From positions 22,483,614-22,547,613 of the forward strand of contig NC_091308.1 in the NCBI RefSeq assembly GCF_038502225.1: DNA of 64,000 nucleotides, read 5' to 3'. The number at the start of each line of letters is the position of its first letter. Positions within the stretch are counted from its first letter, which is position 1. This document shows, piece by piece, positions 45,235 through 59,805 of this stretch. Origin of the DNA: Cherax quadricarinatus (taxonomy: Eukaryota > Arthropoda > Malacostraca > Decapoda > Parastacidae). The notes under the pieces were generated by a model. The model was not told where the DNA came from and did no database searches. It saw nothing but the letters and a program-made list of their open reading frames with translations. The position numbers and the translations under genes were made by a program.

Positions 45235-45975
45235 GGAGTTATGAACAAAGATCTAAACTTACTCCCTGTTCAGTACATCCACACTTACTACTGTGCAATC
45301 TACATCTACAGGACCTTAAATTCCAATATTAACCTTGACCTAAAACGCTTTCTTGATAGTTGTGACAGAACCCACAGGCACAACACCAGACACAAACATC
45401 TCTATGACATTCCCCGTGTCCGACTAAACCTTTACAAAAATTCAATGTATGTCAAAGGCCCTAAAATCTGGAACACCCTACCTGAAAATTCCAAAACTGC
45501 AGACACATTCATCACCTTCAAAACTACCATCAGAAAACATCTTATCTCCCTGATACACCCTGTCAACTAATAATATGAATACCACCTAGTGGTTCACACT
45601 TACACTCACTCACCCATTTGACCATAAACAGAAATATCAATCTCAATCTCAAAATAATGAATCTTAACTAGTCATAAGTTGGCCTGTGATACTCCAATAC
45701 TGAAACTACGTATAGTGCCAAAACAAAAGCATTCACATTGCTAAACTCACAACTAGTATTTAGTCACTTAGCCATAATACCAACTTATCTCATAATTTTG
45801 TAACATTTTAAACCTAAGATTTAATATAAGTCTACCCGAAATGCCTAGCCATGCTAGGCGTTCTAGTGGTACACTCTGTAATTATTATTTTACTACATGT
45901 AAACCACACAATAACCAAATTCTGTAAACTCAGAATTGTAATACTTATAGAGAATAAAGTTTGAATTGAATTTGA
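45235..45975 (+). mobile_element. LINE-C 3' fragment
   Basis: Encodes only the C-terminus: LNLLPVQYIHTYYCAIYIYR, HRHNTRHKHLYDIPRVRLNL, YKNSMYVKGPKIWNTLPENS. A 3' UTR follows, containing AATGCCTAGCCATGCTAGGC (an inverted repeat), ending AATAAAGTTTGAATTGAATTTGAATA. It is 5'-truncated. The coding part is open for 100 codons. Confidence 0.85.
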
Positions 45976-46506
45976 ATATCACCCTATTGCGTAAAGACTG
46001 ACCAAAGGGACTCCCTATCAATAGGTGAGGACATAACTATTTTTCTGTAGCAGCCTACTCAAGACATCAATACTGGAGTCATACTTCCCCTACCACAAAC
46101 TAAGGAAAATTGGGTCAGTTACAATACCCAGGTAAGTCAAGGCATACCCACATCTAATTATGTTAGATGCAGCTAATAAGTAGAGGTGAGATTTGACCAG
46201 AATTACCAATATATCCCATGACACGTGGGTAATTCACCCAAACCCAAGTGAGTACCACTATGCACATCAGATGATTGTGAAATACTGAGATATATGCTCC
46301 TTTGGGGCAAATTATATGAATAAACTTGGTAATCAACATCCACTGTGGAAACTGGAATGGCACCCTGAAGGGATTTTCAGGGAGAAGCTGCTGGACATGG
46401 TGCTGTTAAAAGATAAGTAACACTTGTCTTATGTTTGTCTCATGCAGGAAAGTGTAAGTACTTATCTAACCAGTTCTCCACAACAGACTTATTCCATTTT
46501 ATCTGA
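45976..46506. other. Intronic sequence, nothing recognised
   Basis: Non-coding, no repeat structure seen. Confidence 0.35.
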
Positions 46507-46509
46507 TAC

Positions 46510-46537
46510 AGGAGGGCCCCGCTTTATGGCATAGTGC

Positions 46538-46620
<83 letters not shown>
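46510..46620. repeat. TIR stub (CAGGAGGGCCCCGC) followed by (AT)n
   Basis: 46511-46533 (CAGGAGGGCCCCGCTTTATG) matches the left end of the TIR element at 50249. It is cut off after about 30 bases by an 80-base AT array, into which the RTE copy was apparently inserted. Confidence 0.7.
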
Positions 46621-46623
<3 letters not shown>

Positions 46624-48990
46624 CAACAAGTCGGCCGTCTCCCACCGAGGCAGGGTGACCCAAAAAAGAAAGCAAATCCCCAAAAAGAAAATACTTTCAT
46701 CATCATTCAACACTTTCACGCCACTCACACATTATCACTGCTTTTGCAGAGGTGCTCAGAATACAACAGTTTAGAAGCATATACGTATAAAGATACACAA
46801 CATACCCCTCCAAACTGCCAATATCCCAAACCCCTCCTTTAAAGTGCAGGCATTGTACTTCCCATTTCCAGGACTCAAGTCCGACTATATGAAAATAACC
46901 GGTTTCCCTGAATCCCTTCACTAAATATTACCCTGCTCACACTCCAACAGATCGTCAGGTCCCAAGTATCATTCGTCTCCATTCACTCCTATCTAACACG
47001 CTCATGCACGCTTGCTGGAAGTCCAAGCCCCTCGCCCACAAAATCTCCTTTACCCCCTCTTTCCAACCCTTTCGAGGACGACCCCTACCCCTCCTTCCTT
47101 CCTCTATAGATTTATATGCTTTCCATGTCATTCTACTTTGATCCATTCTCTCTAAATGACCAAACCACCTCAACAACCCCTCTTCTGCCCTCTGACTAAT
47201 GCTTTTATTAACTCCACACCTTCTCCTAATTTCCACACTCCGAATTTTCTGCATAATATTTACACCACACATTGCCCTTAGACAGGACATCTCCACTGCC
47301 TCCAACCGTCTCCTCGCTGCTGCATTTACCACCCAAGCTTCACATCCATATAAGAGTGTTGGTACTACTATACCTTCATACATTCCCTTCTTTGCCTCCA
47401 TAGATAACGTTTTTTGACTCCACATATACCTCAACGCATCACTCACCATTTTTCCCCTCATCAATTATATGATTAACCTCATCCTTCATAAATCCATCCG
47501 CTGACACGTCAACTCCCAAGTATCTGAAAACATTCACTTCTTCCATACTCCTCCTCCCCAATTTGATATCCAATTTTTCTTTATCTAAATCATTTGATAC
47601 CCTCATCACCTTACTCTTTTCTATGTTCACTTTCAACTTTCTACCTTTACACACATTCTCAAACTCATCTACTAACCTTTGCAATTTTTCTTTAGAATCT
47701 CCCATAAGCACAGTATCATCAGCAAAAAGTAACTGTGTCAATTCCCATTTTGAATTTGATTCCCCATAATTTAATCCCATCCCTCTCCCGAACACCCTAG
47801 CATTTACTTCTTTTACAACGCCATCTATAAATATATTAAACAACCATGGTGACATTACACATCCCTGTCCAAGACCTACTTCTACCGGGAAGTATTCTCC
47901 CTCTCTTCTACACACCCTAACCTGAGCCTCACTATCTTCATAAAAGCTCTTTACAGCATTTAGTAACTTACCACCTATTCCATATACTTGCAACATCTGC
48001 CACATTGCTCCTCTATCCACTCTATCATATGCCTTTTCTAAATCCATAAATGCAATAAAAACTTCCCTACCTTTATCTAAATACTGTTCACATATATGCT
48101 TCAATGTAAACACTTGATCTACACATCCCCTACCCACTCTGAAGCCTCCCTGCTCATCTGCAATCCTACATTCTGTCTTACCTCTAATTCTTTCAATAAT
48201 AACCCTACCGTATACTTTTCCTGGTATACTCAGTAAACTTATTCCTCTATAATTTTTACAATCTCTTTTGTCCCCTTTCCCTTTATATGAAGGGACTATA
48301 CATGCTCTCTGCCAATCCCTAGGTACCATCCCCTCTTTCATACATTTATTAAACAAAAGTACCAACCACTCCAACACTATATCCCCCCCTGCTTTTAACA
48401 TTTCTGTCATGATCCCATCAGTTCCAGCTGCTTTACCCCCTTTCATTCTACGTAATGCCTCACGTACCTCCACCACACTTACATTCTGCTCTTCTTCACT
48501 CCTAAAAGATAGTATACCTCCCTGGCCAGTGCATGAAATTACCGCCTCCCTTTCTTCCTTAACATTTAAAAGTTCCTCAAAATATTCTCGCCATCTACCT
48601 AATACCTCCCTCTCCCCATCTACTAACTCCCCTACTCTGTTTTTAACTGACAAATCCATACTTTCCCTAGGCTTTCTTAACTTGTTTAACTCACTCCAAA
48701 TTTTTTTCTTATTTTCATTAAAATTTCTTGACAGTGCCTCTCCCACTCTTTCATCTGCTCTCCTTTTGCACTCTCTCACCACTCTCTTCACCTTTCTTTT
48801 ACTCTCCATATACTCTGCTCTTCTTATAACACTTCTGCTTTGTAAAAACCTCTCGTAAGCTACCTTTTTCTCTTTTATCACACCCTTTACTTCATCATTC
48901 CACCAATCACTCCTCTTTCCTCCTGCCCCCACCCTCTTATAACCACAAACTTCTGCCCCACATTCTAATACTGCATTTTTAAAACTATTC
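46621..48990 (-). mobile_element. RTE LINE copy (RT complete, 5'-truncated)
   Basis: Minus strand from inside the endonuclease-RT linker (48990) to the 3' tail hairpin near 46640-46670 and TTGAAA at 46621. AT repeats flank both sides. Open frame 48932-47439 (497 codons) covers the linker and RT (KAAGTDGIMTEMLKAGGDIV, AYDRVDRGAMWQMLQVYGIG, LLFADDTVLMGDSKEKLQRL). The C-terminus follows in another frame (47464-46955), so there is one frameshift near 47455. The endonuclease is missing. Confidence 0.87.
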
Positions 48991-49009
48991 CATATATATA
49001 TTATATATA

Positions 49010-50236
49010 CAGTGGTCCCTCAATAATCGTCCATAATCCATTCCTGGAAGTGGGACTATTATCGAAATGGACGATTTACGAATCAATTTTCCCCATAAGA
49101 AATAATGTAAATTCAATTAATCCGTTCCTGAAACCCAGAAGTATTAAAACAAAAAATGTTTTTATATGAAATATAGATGTAGTACATAAACAATACAGTG
49201 GCACATGATGAATTAAACATTAACAGAATAACACTTACCTTTATTGGCGATTCTTCTGTGTGTATGGAAGACTGGAGAATGAGACTGATTGGATGATTTA
49301 CTGTTTGGAAGGGGAATTCCCTTCCATCAACACCTCGGGTACCAATTGCTTTTCTGGGGTTACTTCTCTTCTCTGTTTCTTAATGCCAGTAATGTAGGTC
49401 CTCTTTGGCATTTTCTTCCAAAAGAGGCCTGTTTCATCACAATTGAACACTTGTTCAGGTTTCAGTCCTTCACTGTTTATGTACTCCTTGAATTCATGCA
49501 CATATTTTTCAACCGCCTTGTGGTCCGAACTGGCAGCCTCACCATGCCTTACCACACTGTGTATGCCAGTACGCTTCTTAAATCTCTCAAACCAGCCTTT
49601 GCTGGCCTTAAATTCACTCGCATCACCACTAGTTGCAGGCAATTTCTTTACCAAATCGTCATGCGACTGCCTAGCCTTTTCACAAATAAGCGACGTCATA
49701 AGACTATCTCCTGCTAATTGTTTCTCATTTATCCACACCAATAATAACTTCTCAACATCTTCGAGTTGATTTCCTTGATTTACTTTTTCTTGGCTATGAT
49801 GAAAGATATGGCTGTACGGGATTTGTTATACATCCTCGCCAGTTCGCCCACACATATGCCACTATCATATTATTCAATGATGTTTTTCTTAAATTCAATC
49901 GTATTTCTCACCTTCTTTACCAAAGGCTTGGCACTAGGAGCTTTCTTTGGAGCCATGGTAGCTTATTTAGCACTTAAATAACTTGCAAGCACTAAAGTAA
50001 ATGGAATATTATGAAATATTTCACTGGAGCACGTGAGGGGACCATCGCTCTCTGGTAAACACTGGCACACTGGCTGGGAAGGAAAGGCCGAGGTGGCTCA
50101 GAGCATGAGTATGCGTCCGGGACGAAGGACTATTAGCGAGTTACCGGACCATTTGCGAGCCAATATTTTGATGAAAAAACAGGACTATTTCCGAAATGGA
50201 CGACTTTCAGGCCGGACGATTATTGAGGGACCACTG
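49010..50236 (-). mobile_element. Internally deleted Tigger (family CAGTGGTCCCTCAATAATCG)
   Basis: TIRs CAGTGGTCCCTCAATAATCG and CGATTATTGAGGGACCACTG with TA duplications. The minus strand starts at 49955 (MAPKKAPSAKPLVKKVRNTI, HTH, with a stop near 49870) and continues in an open frame 49741-49298. This frame runs through the second HTH and the first catalytic block (FNCDETGLFWKKMPKRTYIT), then is fused directly to the extreme C-terminus (GIKKQRREVTPEKQLVPEVL). Two of the three catalytic acids are deleted. Confidence 0.87.
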
Positions 50237-50248
50237 TATATATATATA

Positions 50249-50582
50249 CAGCAGGGCCCCGCTTTATGGCGTTTCGCTTTATGGCGTTCCGCTAATACGG
50301 ACATTTCAAATTATGACCAAAACTCACTATACGGCTCCCCCCACCTGTCTTTCTAATACGGTCACAGCGGCCCACCGAGTTTGTTTACATTCTCCCTGAG
50401 CACATCTCCTTATTATGTCTGGAAACTTTCCAAAATTTCAAGTGTTTTAAAGTTATTGTATATTTTATATGTATTGTACTTGATAATTAAACTTGTGTAC
50501 ACCTGTACCTAAATAAACTTACACACTGTGCTGGCATGTAGGTACACATTAAAATCACTAAGAGTCTCTCTACTCTTGATGC

Positions 50583-50640
<58 letters not shown>

Positions 50641-52001
50641 GTAATAATAATCTCTTGGGCGCATTGTCGCATATTACGTTAATATAGACATTTCCCTTAA
50701 TCTATCTATGATATTTTTTTCAAAATTATATAAGAAACACATTATGTAACACACAAACATGATACATGCACCCACAGTATAAAAATTTATACAAATATAT
50801 ATGAGATGTTTACCAAACGGTTTGTAGAAGTGTCGGAAGAATTACGTTTTCTCTAGCCCGTCACCTGTTACTAGGGATAACTGTAGAAAAATATTCCTTT
50901 CGTATGCCTTCACTTTATAGCTATAATTCTGTACTAACTTGTACACAGTGTAAGAGTATTTGTTTCGTGATTTAATTATTATAATAATAATAAAAATATT
51001 ATAAGGTAAAAGTTTCACAAACTCTTACAAATGTACATGAATGAACTAAAACTGGACACGTATTAATACCGTCTATTTCGCCTGACCGAGTGATCGTCCA
51101 CAACCTGTTCAGTTTGTTTGTTTACGCTGTCTGAGCTCGGTGTATCATTAAATGTTGTATATTACGTTAATATACACATTTTCATTAATCCATGATATTT
51201 TTTTCAAAATTATAAAATAAACACGATACATAACATAAATACATTACAACATATGTGTAGAGAACCTAGGATAACCCAAAAAAGTCAGAGTGACTTACTT
51301 CCATTGCCTTCACTCAGAGCATCATTTCTTCTCAAAATGATGTTACATGAGAATGGGAGTGTTCTTCTTTATTTATTCTACCGTATCAATGTAGAGACAA
51401 CCTGTACACAATGTAACTTGTACACAAACCAGACGTGTACACTGTTTACAAAACTTACCTTCGCCTGGTTTGTTTACATAACTCTGCGCCTGTACTCTCT
51501 CATGCACTCATTCTTTCTCTCTGGTATGGTAGCCCGGCTGACTACCATACATACCACACTTGATTTTTTACAATAAATACTACTCATCTCACCCTATATT
51601 TTAAGGTAAGTAATGAGTGAACTGTATATACATTTTATCGCTCTGGGATGCTTAAATATCATAGAATAGTATGTGTGGGTGGGGTGGCCTGGTATGGTAG
51701 CCTGGCTGACTACCATACATACCACACTTGATTTCTTAGAATAAATACTACTTGTCTCACCCTAGATTAAGACTATAAATATTTTAAGGTAAGTAATGAG
51801 TGCACTATGTGTGTATTGTACTTTTTTATTGTTTTTTGATGCCTGGTTCTATTGCTAACATAATATATGTTAGTGTAAACTTATTATCTAGTGTTTGTAT
51901 GCATTTGTAAGTGGAAAAAAAAGGGTGTTCCACTTTACGGCAGTTTCCGCTTTATGGCGGTAGCCTGGAACCTAACCCGCTGTATAAGTGGGGCCCTCCT
52001 G
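50249..52001. mobile_element. Non-coding TIR element, family CAGCAGGGCCCCGC (about 1.75 kb)
   Basis: Left end CAGCAGGGCCCCGCTTTATG, right end TATAAGTGGGGCCCTCCTG: imperfect TIRs sharing the GGGGCCC core and GCTTTATGGCG words. No transposase frame. The interior has an (AAT)n array (50583-50648), the words GAACCTAGGATAACCCAAAA (shared with 59691-59710), and a duplicated block near 51523-51615 and 51689-51798. The TIR style suggests a Tigger/mariner-type non-autonomous element. Confidence 0.65.
50583..50649. repeat. (AAT)n microsatellite
   Basis: About 22 AAT units, with one G-substituted unit near the right end. Confidence 0.97.
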
Positions 52002-52021
52002 TGTGTATGTATGTATGTATG

Positions 52022-52112
<91 letters not shown>

Positions 52113-53250
52113 TGGACCCCCGGTTAACGATTTTAATCCGTGCAAGAGGGCTCATCGTTATGCGAAATAATCGTTATGCGAATGAATTTTCCCCATAAGA
52201 AATAATGGAAATAAAATTAATCCGTGCAAGACGCCCAAAAGTATGAAAAAAATTTTTTTTTACCACATGAAATGTTAATTTTAATACACACAAACTGAAA
52301 AAGGCATGCACAATTAAATGACACTTACTTTTATTGAAGATCTGGTGATGATTGATGGGATGGGAGGAGGGGAGAGCATTATCTTCTTACTGTTTAGAAG
52401 GGGAATCCCCTTCCATTACGACTTGAGGTAGCAAGTCCTTTTCCGGGGTTACTTCCCTTCTTCTTTTAATGCCACTAGGACCAGCTTGAGAGTCACTGGA
52501 CCTCTGTCGCACAACAAATCTGTCCATAGAGCTCTGTACCTCCCGTTCCTTTACGATTTGTCTAAAATGGGCCACAACATTGTCATTGAAATAGTCACCA
52601 GCACGGCTTGCAACAGCTGTGTCAGGGTGATTTTCATCTATAAAGGTTTGCAGTTCAACCCACTGTGCACACATTTCCTTAATCTTTGAAGTAGGCACAA
52701 TGGATTCCACAACTGGCATAGGCTTCTCAGGGTTAGCCCCAAACCCTTCAAAATCTTTCTTAATTTCCATACTAATTCTCACCCTTTTTACCACAGGGTT
52801 GGCACTAGAAGCTTTCTTGGGGCCCATGGTCACTTATTTTCCAGAAACAGCACCGAAAACACTGTAATAATACGAAATATTCCGAGTGTATGCTTGGATG
52901 TTACCGCGGAGGCTGGCTGGTAAACAATGGGACGGCCGGCACATGTGAGGCTGGCTGAGGGCACATTGGACGCGTCTCGGACGAAAATCGGTAAGCGGGT
53001 TTTTAATCGGTATGCGCGGCAAAAATTTTGCGATAAAAGTAATCGTTATGCGGAAAAATCGCTATGTGATGCCATCGTTATGCGGGGGTCCACTGTATAT
53101 ATATACATACATACATACATACACACAGGAGGGCCCCACTTATACAGCGGGTTAGGTTCCAGGCTACCGCCATAAAGCGGAAACCGCCGTAAAGTGGAAC
53201 ACCCTTTTTTTCCACTTACAAATGCATACAAACACTAGATAAGTTCACAA
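51884..53250. repeat. Large inverted duplication around a Tigger copy
   Basis: 51884-52030 and the reverse complement of 53097-53247 are nearly identical for about 145 bases. The shared part includes TATGCATTTGTAAGTGGAAA, the TIR end GGGGCCCTCCTGTGTG and the adjoining (TATG)n and (AT)n. Between the arms lie an AT array and the Tigger at 52110-53095. Because flanking microsatellite is mirrored too, two independent insertions are a less simple explanation than inverted duplication. Confidence 0.8.
52110..53095 (-). mobile_element. Internally deleted Tigger with a short fused ORF
   Basis: TIRs CAGTGGACCCCCGGTTAACG and CGTTATGCGGGGGTCCACTG. Minus-strand ORF 52833-52387 (148 codons) joins the transposase N-terminus (MGPKKASSANPVVKRVRISM) to an internal piece (KKDFEGFGANPEKPMPVVES) and the C-terminal region (TSKIKEMCAQW ... 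PSGIKRRREVTPEKDLLPQV). Most of the HTH domains and all catalytic acids are deleted, but the frame stays open. Confidence 0.88.
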
Positions 53251-57086
<3,836 letters not shown>

Positions 57087-59073
57087 AGTTAAGAAAGCCT
57101 AGAGAACAAATGGATTTGTCAGTTAAAAATAGGAGAGGAGAGTTATTAAATGGAGAGTTAGAGGTATTGGGAAGATGGAGGGAATATTTTGAGGAATTGT
57201 TAAATGTTGATGAAGATAGGGAAGCTGTGATTTCGTGTATAGGACAAGGAGGAATAACATCTTGTAGGAGTGAGGAAGAGCCAGTTGTGAGTGTGGGGGA
57301 AGTTCGTGAGGCAGTAGGTAAAATGAAAGGGGGCAAGGCAGCTGGGATTGATGGGATAAAGATAGAAATGTTAAAAGCAGGTGGGGATATAGTTTTGGAG
57401 TGGTTGGTACAATTATTTAATAAATGTATGGAAGAGGGTAAGGTACCTAGGGATTGGCAGAGAGCATGCATAGTTCCTTTGTATAAAGGCAAAGGGGATA
57501 AAAGAGAGTGCAAAAATTATAGAGGAATAAGTCTGCTGAGTATACCTGGTAAAGTGTATGGTAGAGTTATTATTGAAAGAATTAAGAGTAAGACGGAGAA
57601 TAGGATAGCAGATGAACAAGGAGGCTTTAGGAAAGGTAGGGGGTGTGTGGACCAGGTGTTTACAGTGAAACATATAAGTGAACAGTATTTAGATAAGGCT
57701 AAAGAGGTCTTTGTGGCATTTATGGATTTGGAAAAGGCGTATGACAGGGTGGATAGGGGGGCAATGTGGCAGATGTTGCAAGTGTATGGTGTAGGAGGTA
57801 GGTTACTGAAAGCAGTGAAGAGTTTTTACGAGGATAGTGAGGCTCAAGTTAGAGTATGTAGGAAAGAGGGAAATTATTTCTCAGTAAAAGTAGGCCTTAG
57901 ACAAGGATGTGTGATGTCACCGTGGTTGTTTAATATATTTATAGATGGGGTTGTAAGAGAAGTAAATGCGAGGGTCTTGGCAAGAGGCGTGGAGTTAAAA
58001 GATAAAGAATCACACACGAAGTGGGAGTTGTCACAGCTGCTCTTTGCTGATGACACTGTGCTCTTGGGAGATTCTGAAGAGAAGTTGCAGAGATTGGTGG
58101 ATGAATTTGGTAGGGTGTGCAAAAGAAGAAAATTAAAGGTGAATACAGGAAAGAGTAAGGTAATGAGGATAACAAAAAGATTAGGTGATGAAAGATTGAA
58201 TATCAGATTGGAGGGAGAGAGTATGGAGGAGGTAAATGTATTCAGATATTTGGGAGTGGACGTGTCAGCGGATGGGTCTATGAAAGATGAGGTGAATCAT
58301 AGAACTGATGAGGAGAAAAGAGTGAGTGGTGCACTTAGGAGTCTGTGGAGACAAAGAACTTTGTCCTTGGAGGCAAAGAGGGGAATGTATGAGAGTATAG
58401 TTTTACCAACGCTCTTATATGGGTGTGAAGCATGGGTGATGAATGTTGCAGCGAGGAGAAGGCTGGAGGCAGTGGAGATGTCATGTCTGAGGGCAATGTG
58501 TGGTGTGAATATAATGCAGAGAATTCGTAGTTTGGAAGTTAGGAGGAGGTGCGGGATTACCAAAACTGTTGTCCAGAGGGCTGAGGAAGGGTTGTTGAGG
58601 TGGTTCGGACATGTAGAGAGAATGGAGCGAAACAGAATGACTTCAAGAGTGTATCAGTCTGTAGTGGAAGGAAGGCAGGGTAGGGGTCAGCCTAGGAAAG
58701 GTTGGAAAGAGGGGGTAAAGGAGGTTTTGTGTGCGAGGGGCTTGGACTTCCAGCAGGCATGCGTGAGCGTGTTTGATAGGAGTGAATGGAGACAAATGGT
58801 TTTTAATACTTGACGTGCTGTTGGAGTGTGAGGAAAGTAACATTTATGAAGGGGTTCAGGGAAACCGGCAGGCCGGACTTGAGTCCTGGAGATGGGAAGT
58901 ACAGTGCCTGCACTCTGAAGGAGGGGTGTTAATGTTGCAGTTTAAAAACTGTAGTGTAAAGCACCCTTCTGGCAAGACAGTGATGGAGTGAATGATGGTG
59001 AAAGTTTTTCTTTTTCGGGCTACCCTGCCTTGGTGGGAATCGGCCAGTGTGATAATAAAAAAAAAAAAAAAAT
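57087..59073 (+). mobile_element. RTE-B LINE copy, 5'-truncated, RT intact
   Basis: Begins in the endonuclease-RT linker (GTTAAGAAAGCCTAGAGAAC) and ends with GGGCTACCCTGCCTTGGTGG, GGCCAGTGTGATAATAAAA and a poly(A) run to about 59073. Different subfamily from the RTE-A copies (distinct 3' UTR). Closely related to 33583-34816. Confidence 0.9.
57110..58813 (+). CDS. RTE-B reverse transcriptase ORF, 567 aa, open
   Basis: First ATG at 57110 is internal to the true ORF because the element is truncated. Domains: linker (KAAGIDGIKIEMLKAGGDIV), RT fingers/palm (VPRDWQRACIVPLYKGKGDK, MDLEKAYDRVDRGAMWQMLQ, KVGLRQGCVMSPWLFNIFID, catalytic LLFADDTVLLGD), thumb and C-terminal region (YGCEAWVMN, RAEEGLLRWFGHVERM, GRGQPRKGWKEGVKEVL). 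No stop to the natural end at QMVFNT. Lacking the endonuclease, it is not autonomous, but the catalytic acids are intact. Confidence 0.9.
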   Translation: MDLSVKNRRGELLNGELEVLGRWREYFEELLNVDEDREAVISCIGQGGITSCRSEEEPVVSVGEVREAVGKMKGGKAAGIDGIKIEMLKAGGDIVLEWLVQLFNKCMEEGKVPRDWQRACIVPLYKGKGDKRECKNYRGISLLSIPGKVYGRVIIERIKSKTENRIADEQGGFRKGRGCVDQVFTVKHISEQYLDKAKEVFVAFMDLEKAYDRVDRGAMWQMLQVYGVGGRLLKAVKSFYEDSEAQVRVCRKEGNYFSVKVGLRQGCVMSPWLFNIFIDGVVREVNARVLARGVELKDKESHTKWELSQLLFADDTVLLGDSEEKLQRLVDEFGRVCKRRKLKVNTGKSKVMRITKRLGDERLNIRLEGESMEEVNVFRYLGVDVSADGSMKDEVNHRTDEEKRVSGALRSLWRQRTLSLEAKRGMYESIVLPTLLYGCEAWVMNVAARRRLEAVEMSCLRAMCGVNIMQRIRSLEVRRRCGITKTVVQRAEEGLLRWFGHVERMERNRMTSRVYQSVVEGRQGRGQPRKGWKEGVKEVLCARGLDFQQACVSVFDRSEWRQMVFNT

Positions 59074-59088
59074 TATTCTCCATGGGGA

Positions 59089-59260
59089 AGTGGAACAGAA
59101 TTCTTCTTCTGTAAGCCATGCATGTCGTAAGAGGTGACTAAAATGCCAGGAGCAAGGGGCTAGAAACCCCTTCTCCTGTACAAATTACTAAATTTAAAAA
59201 GAGAACCTTTTTTTGGGGGGGGGGCCACCCTGCCTCGGTGGGATACGGCCGATTTGTTTG

Positions 59261-59263
<3 letters not shown>
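59089..59263 (+). mobile_element. SINE-like RTE head-plus-tail element (plus copy)
   Basis: Starts CCATGGGGAAGTGGAACAGA, contains ATGCCAGGAGCAAGGGGCTA and ACCCCTTCTCCTGTACAAAT, then the tail CCACCCTGCCTCGGTGGGAT and GATTTGTTTGAAA, running into (CA)n. It is homologous to 2043-2225 (minus). The head is like the RTE leader (11870-11998) and the tail like the RTE 3' end (6381-6420), with nothing between. It follows the poly(A) of RTE-B directly. Confidence 0.75.

Positions 59264-59318
<55 letters not shown>
59264..59318. repeat. (CA)n microsatellite
   Basis: About 27 CA units joining the SINE-like tail to the next TIR element. Confidence 0.97.
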
Positions 59319-59319
<1 letters not shown>

Positions 59320-59321
<2 letters not shown>

Positions 59322-59800
59322 GTGGAACCTCTACTTATGAGTTTAATCCGCTCCATGACCTTGCTCCCAACTGGATTTGCTCGTTTGCAGAGTCAATTTT
59401 CCCCATTTAAATTAACTGAAATGGAATTAATTCGTTCCAGTGGAATTCCAGGCACGAGAAAATACCTTAATAATTTCCCTAATATCAACTCGACAGCTTA
59501 TTTATCTATCAAAATTCATGTAATATGACATAATAAACAATGTTAATAACATAGAAACATGATATATACACTAGAATGAATAAAATACATGTCATTAGGT
59601 ATGTGGCTAGTAGTGGTGACAGCAGCCATTGTTGTTGGGGTTTATAGGGCCACCACAGCAGCCATTGTTGCTCCTTATTACATGTGTAGAGAACCTAGGA
59701 TAACCCAAAAAAGTCAGACAGTGACACTAATAAGAAATTTGGCATAGAAAACACGGTCGTAAGTCGAATGGTCGTATGTCGAGCAGGTCATAAGTCAGAT
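59320..59800. mobile_element. Tigger-type TIR element, right end incomplete
   Basis: Left end CAGTGGAACCTCTACTTATG. The right part holds CGTAAGTCGAATGGTCGTAT and related GTCGTATGTCGAG words expected near the other terminus, but the final CCACTG is absent where LINE-C sequence begins. It shares GAACCTAGGATAACCCAAAA with 51265-51284. No coding capacity. Confidence 0.65.
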
Positions 59801-59805
59801 GGTAG

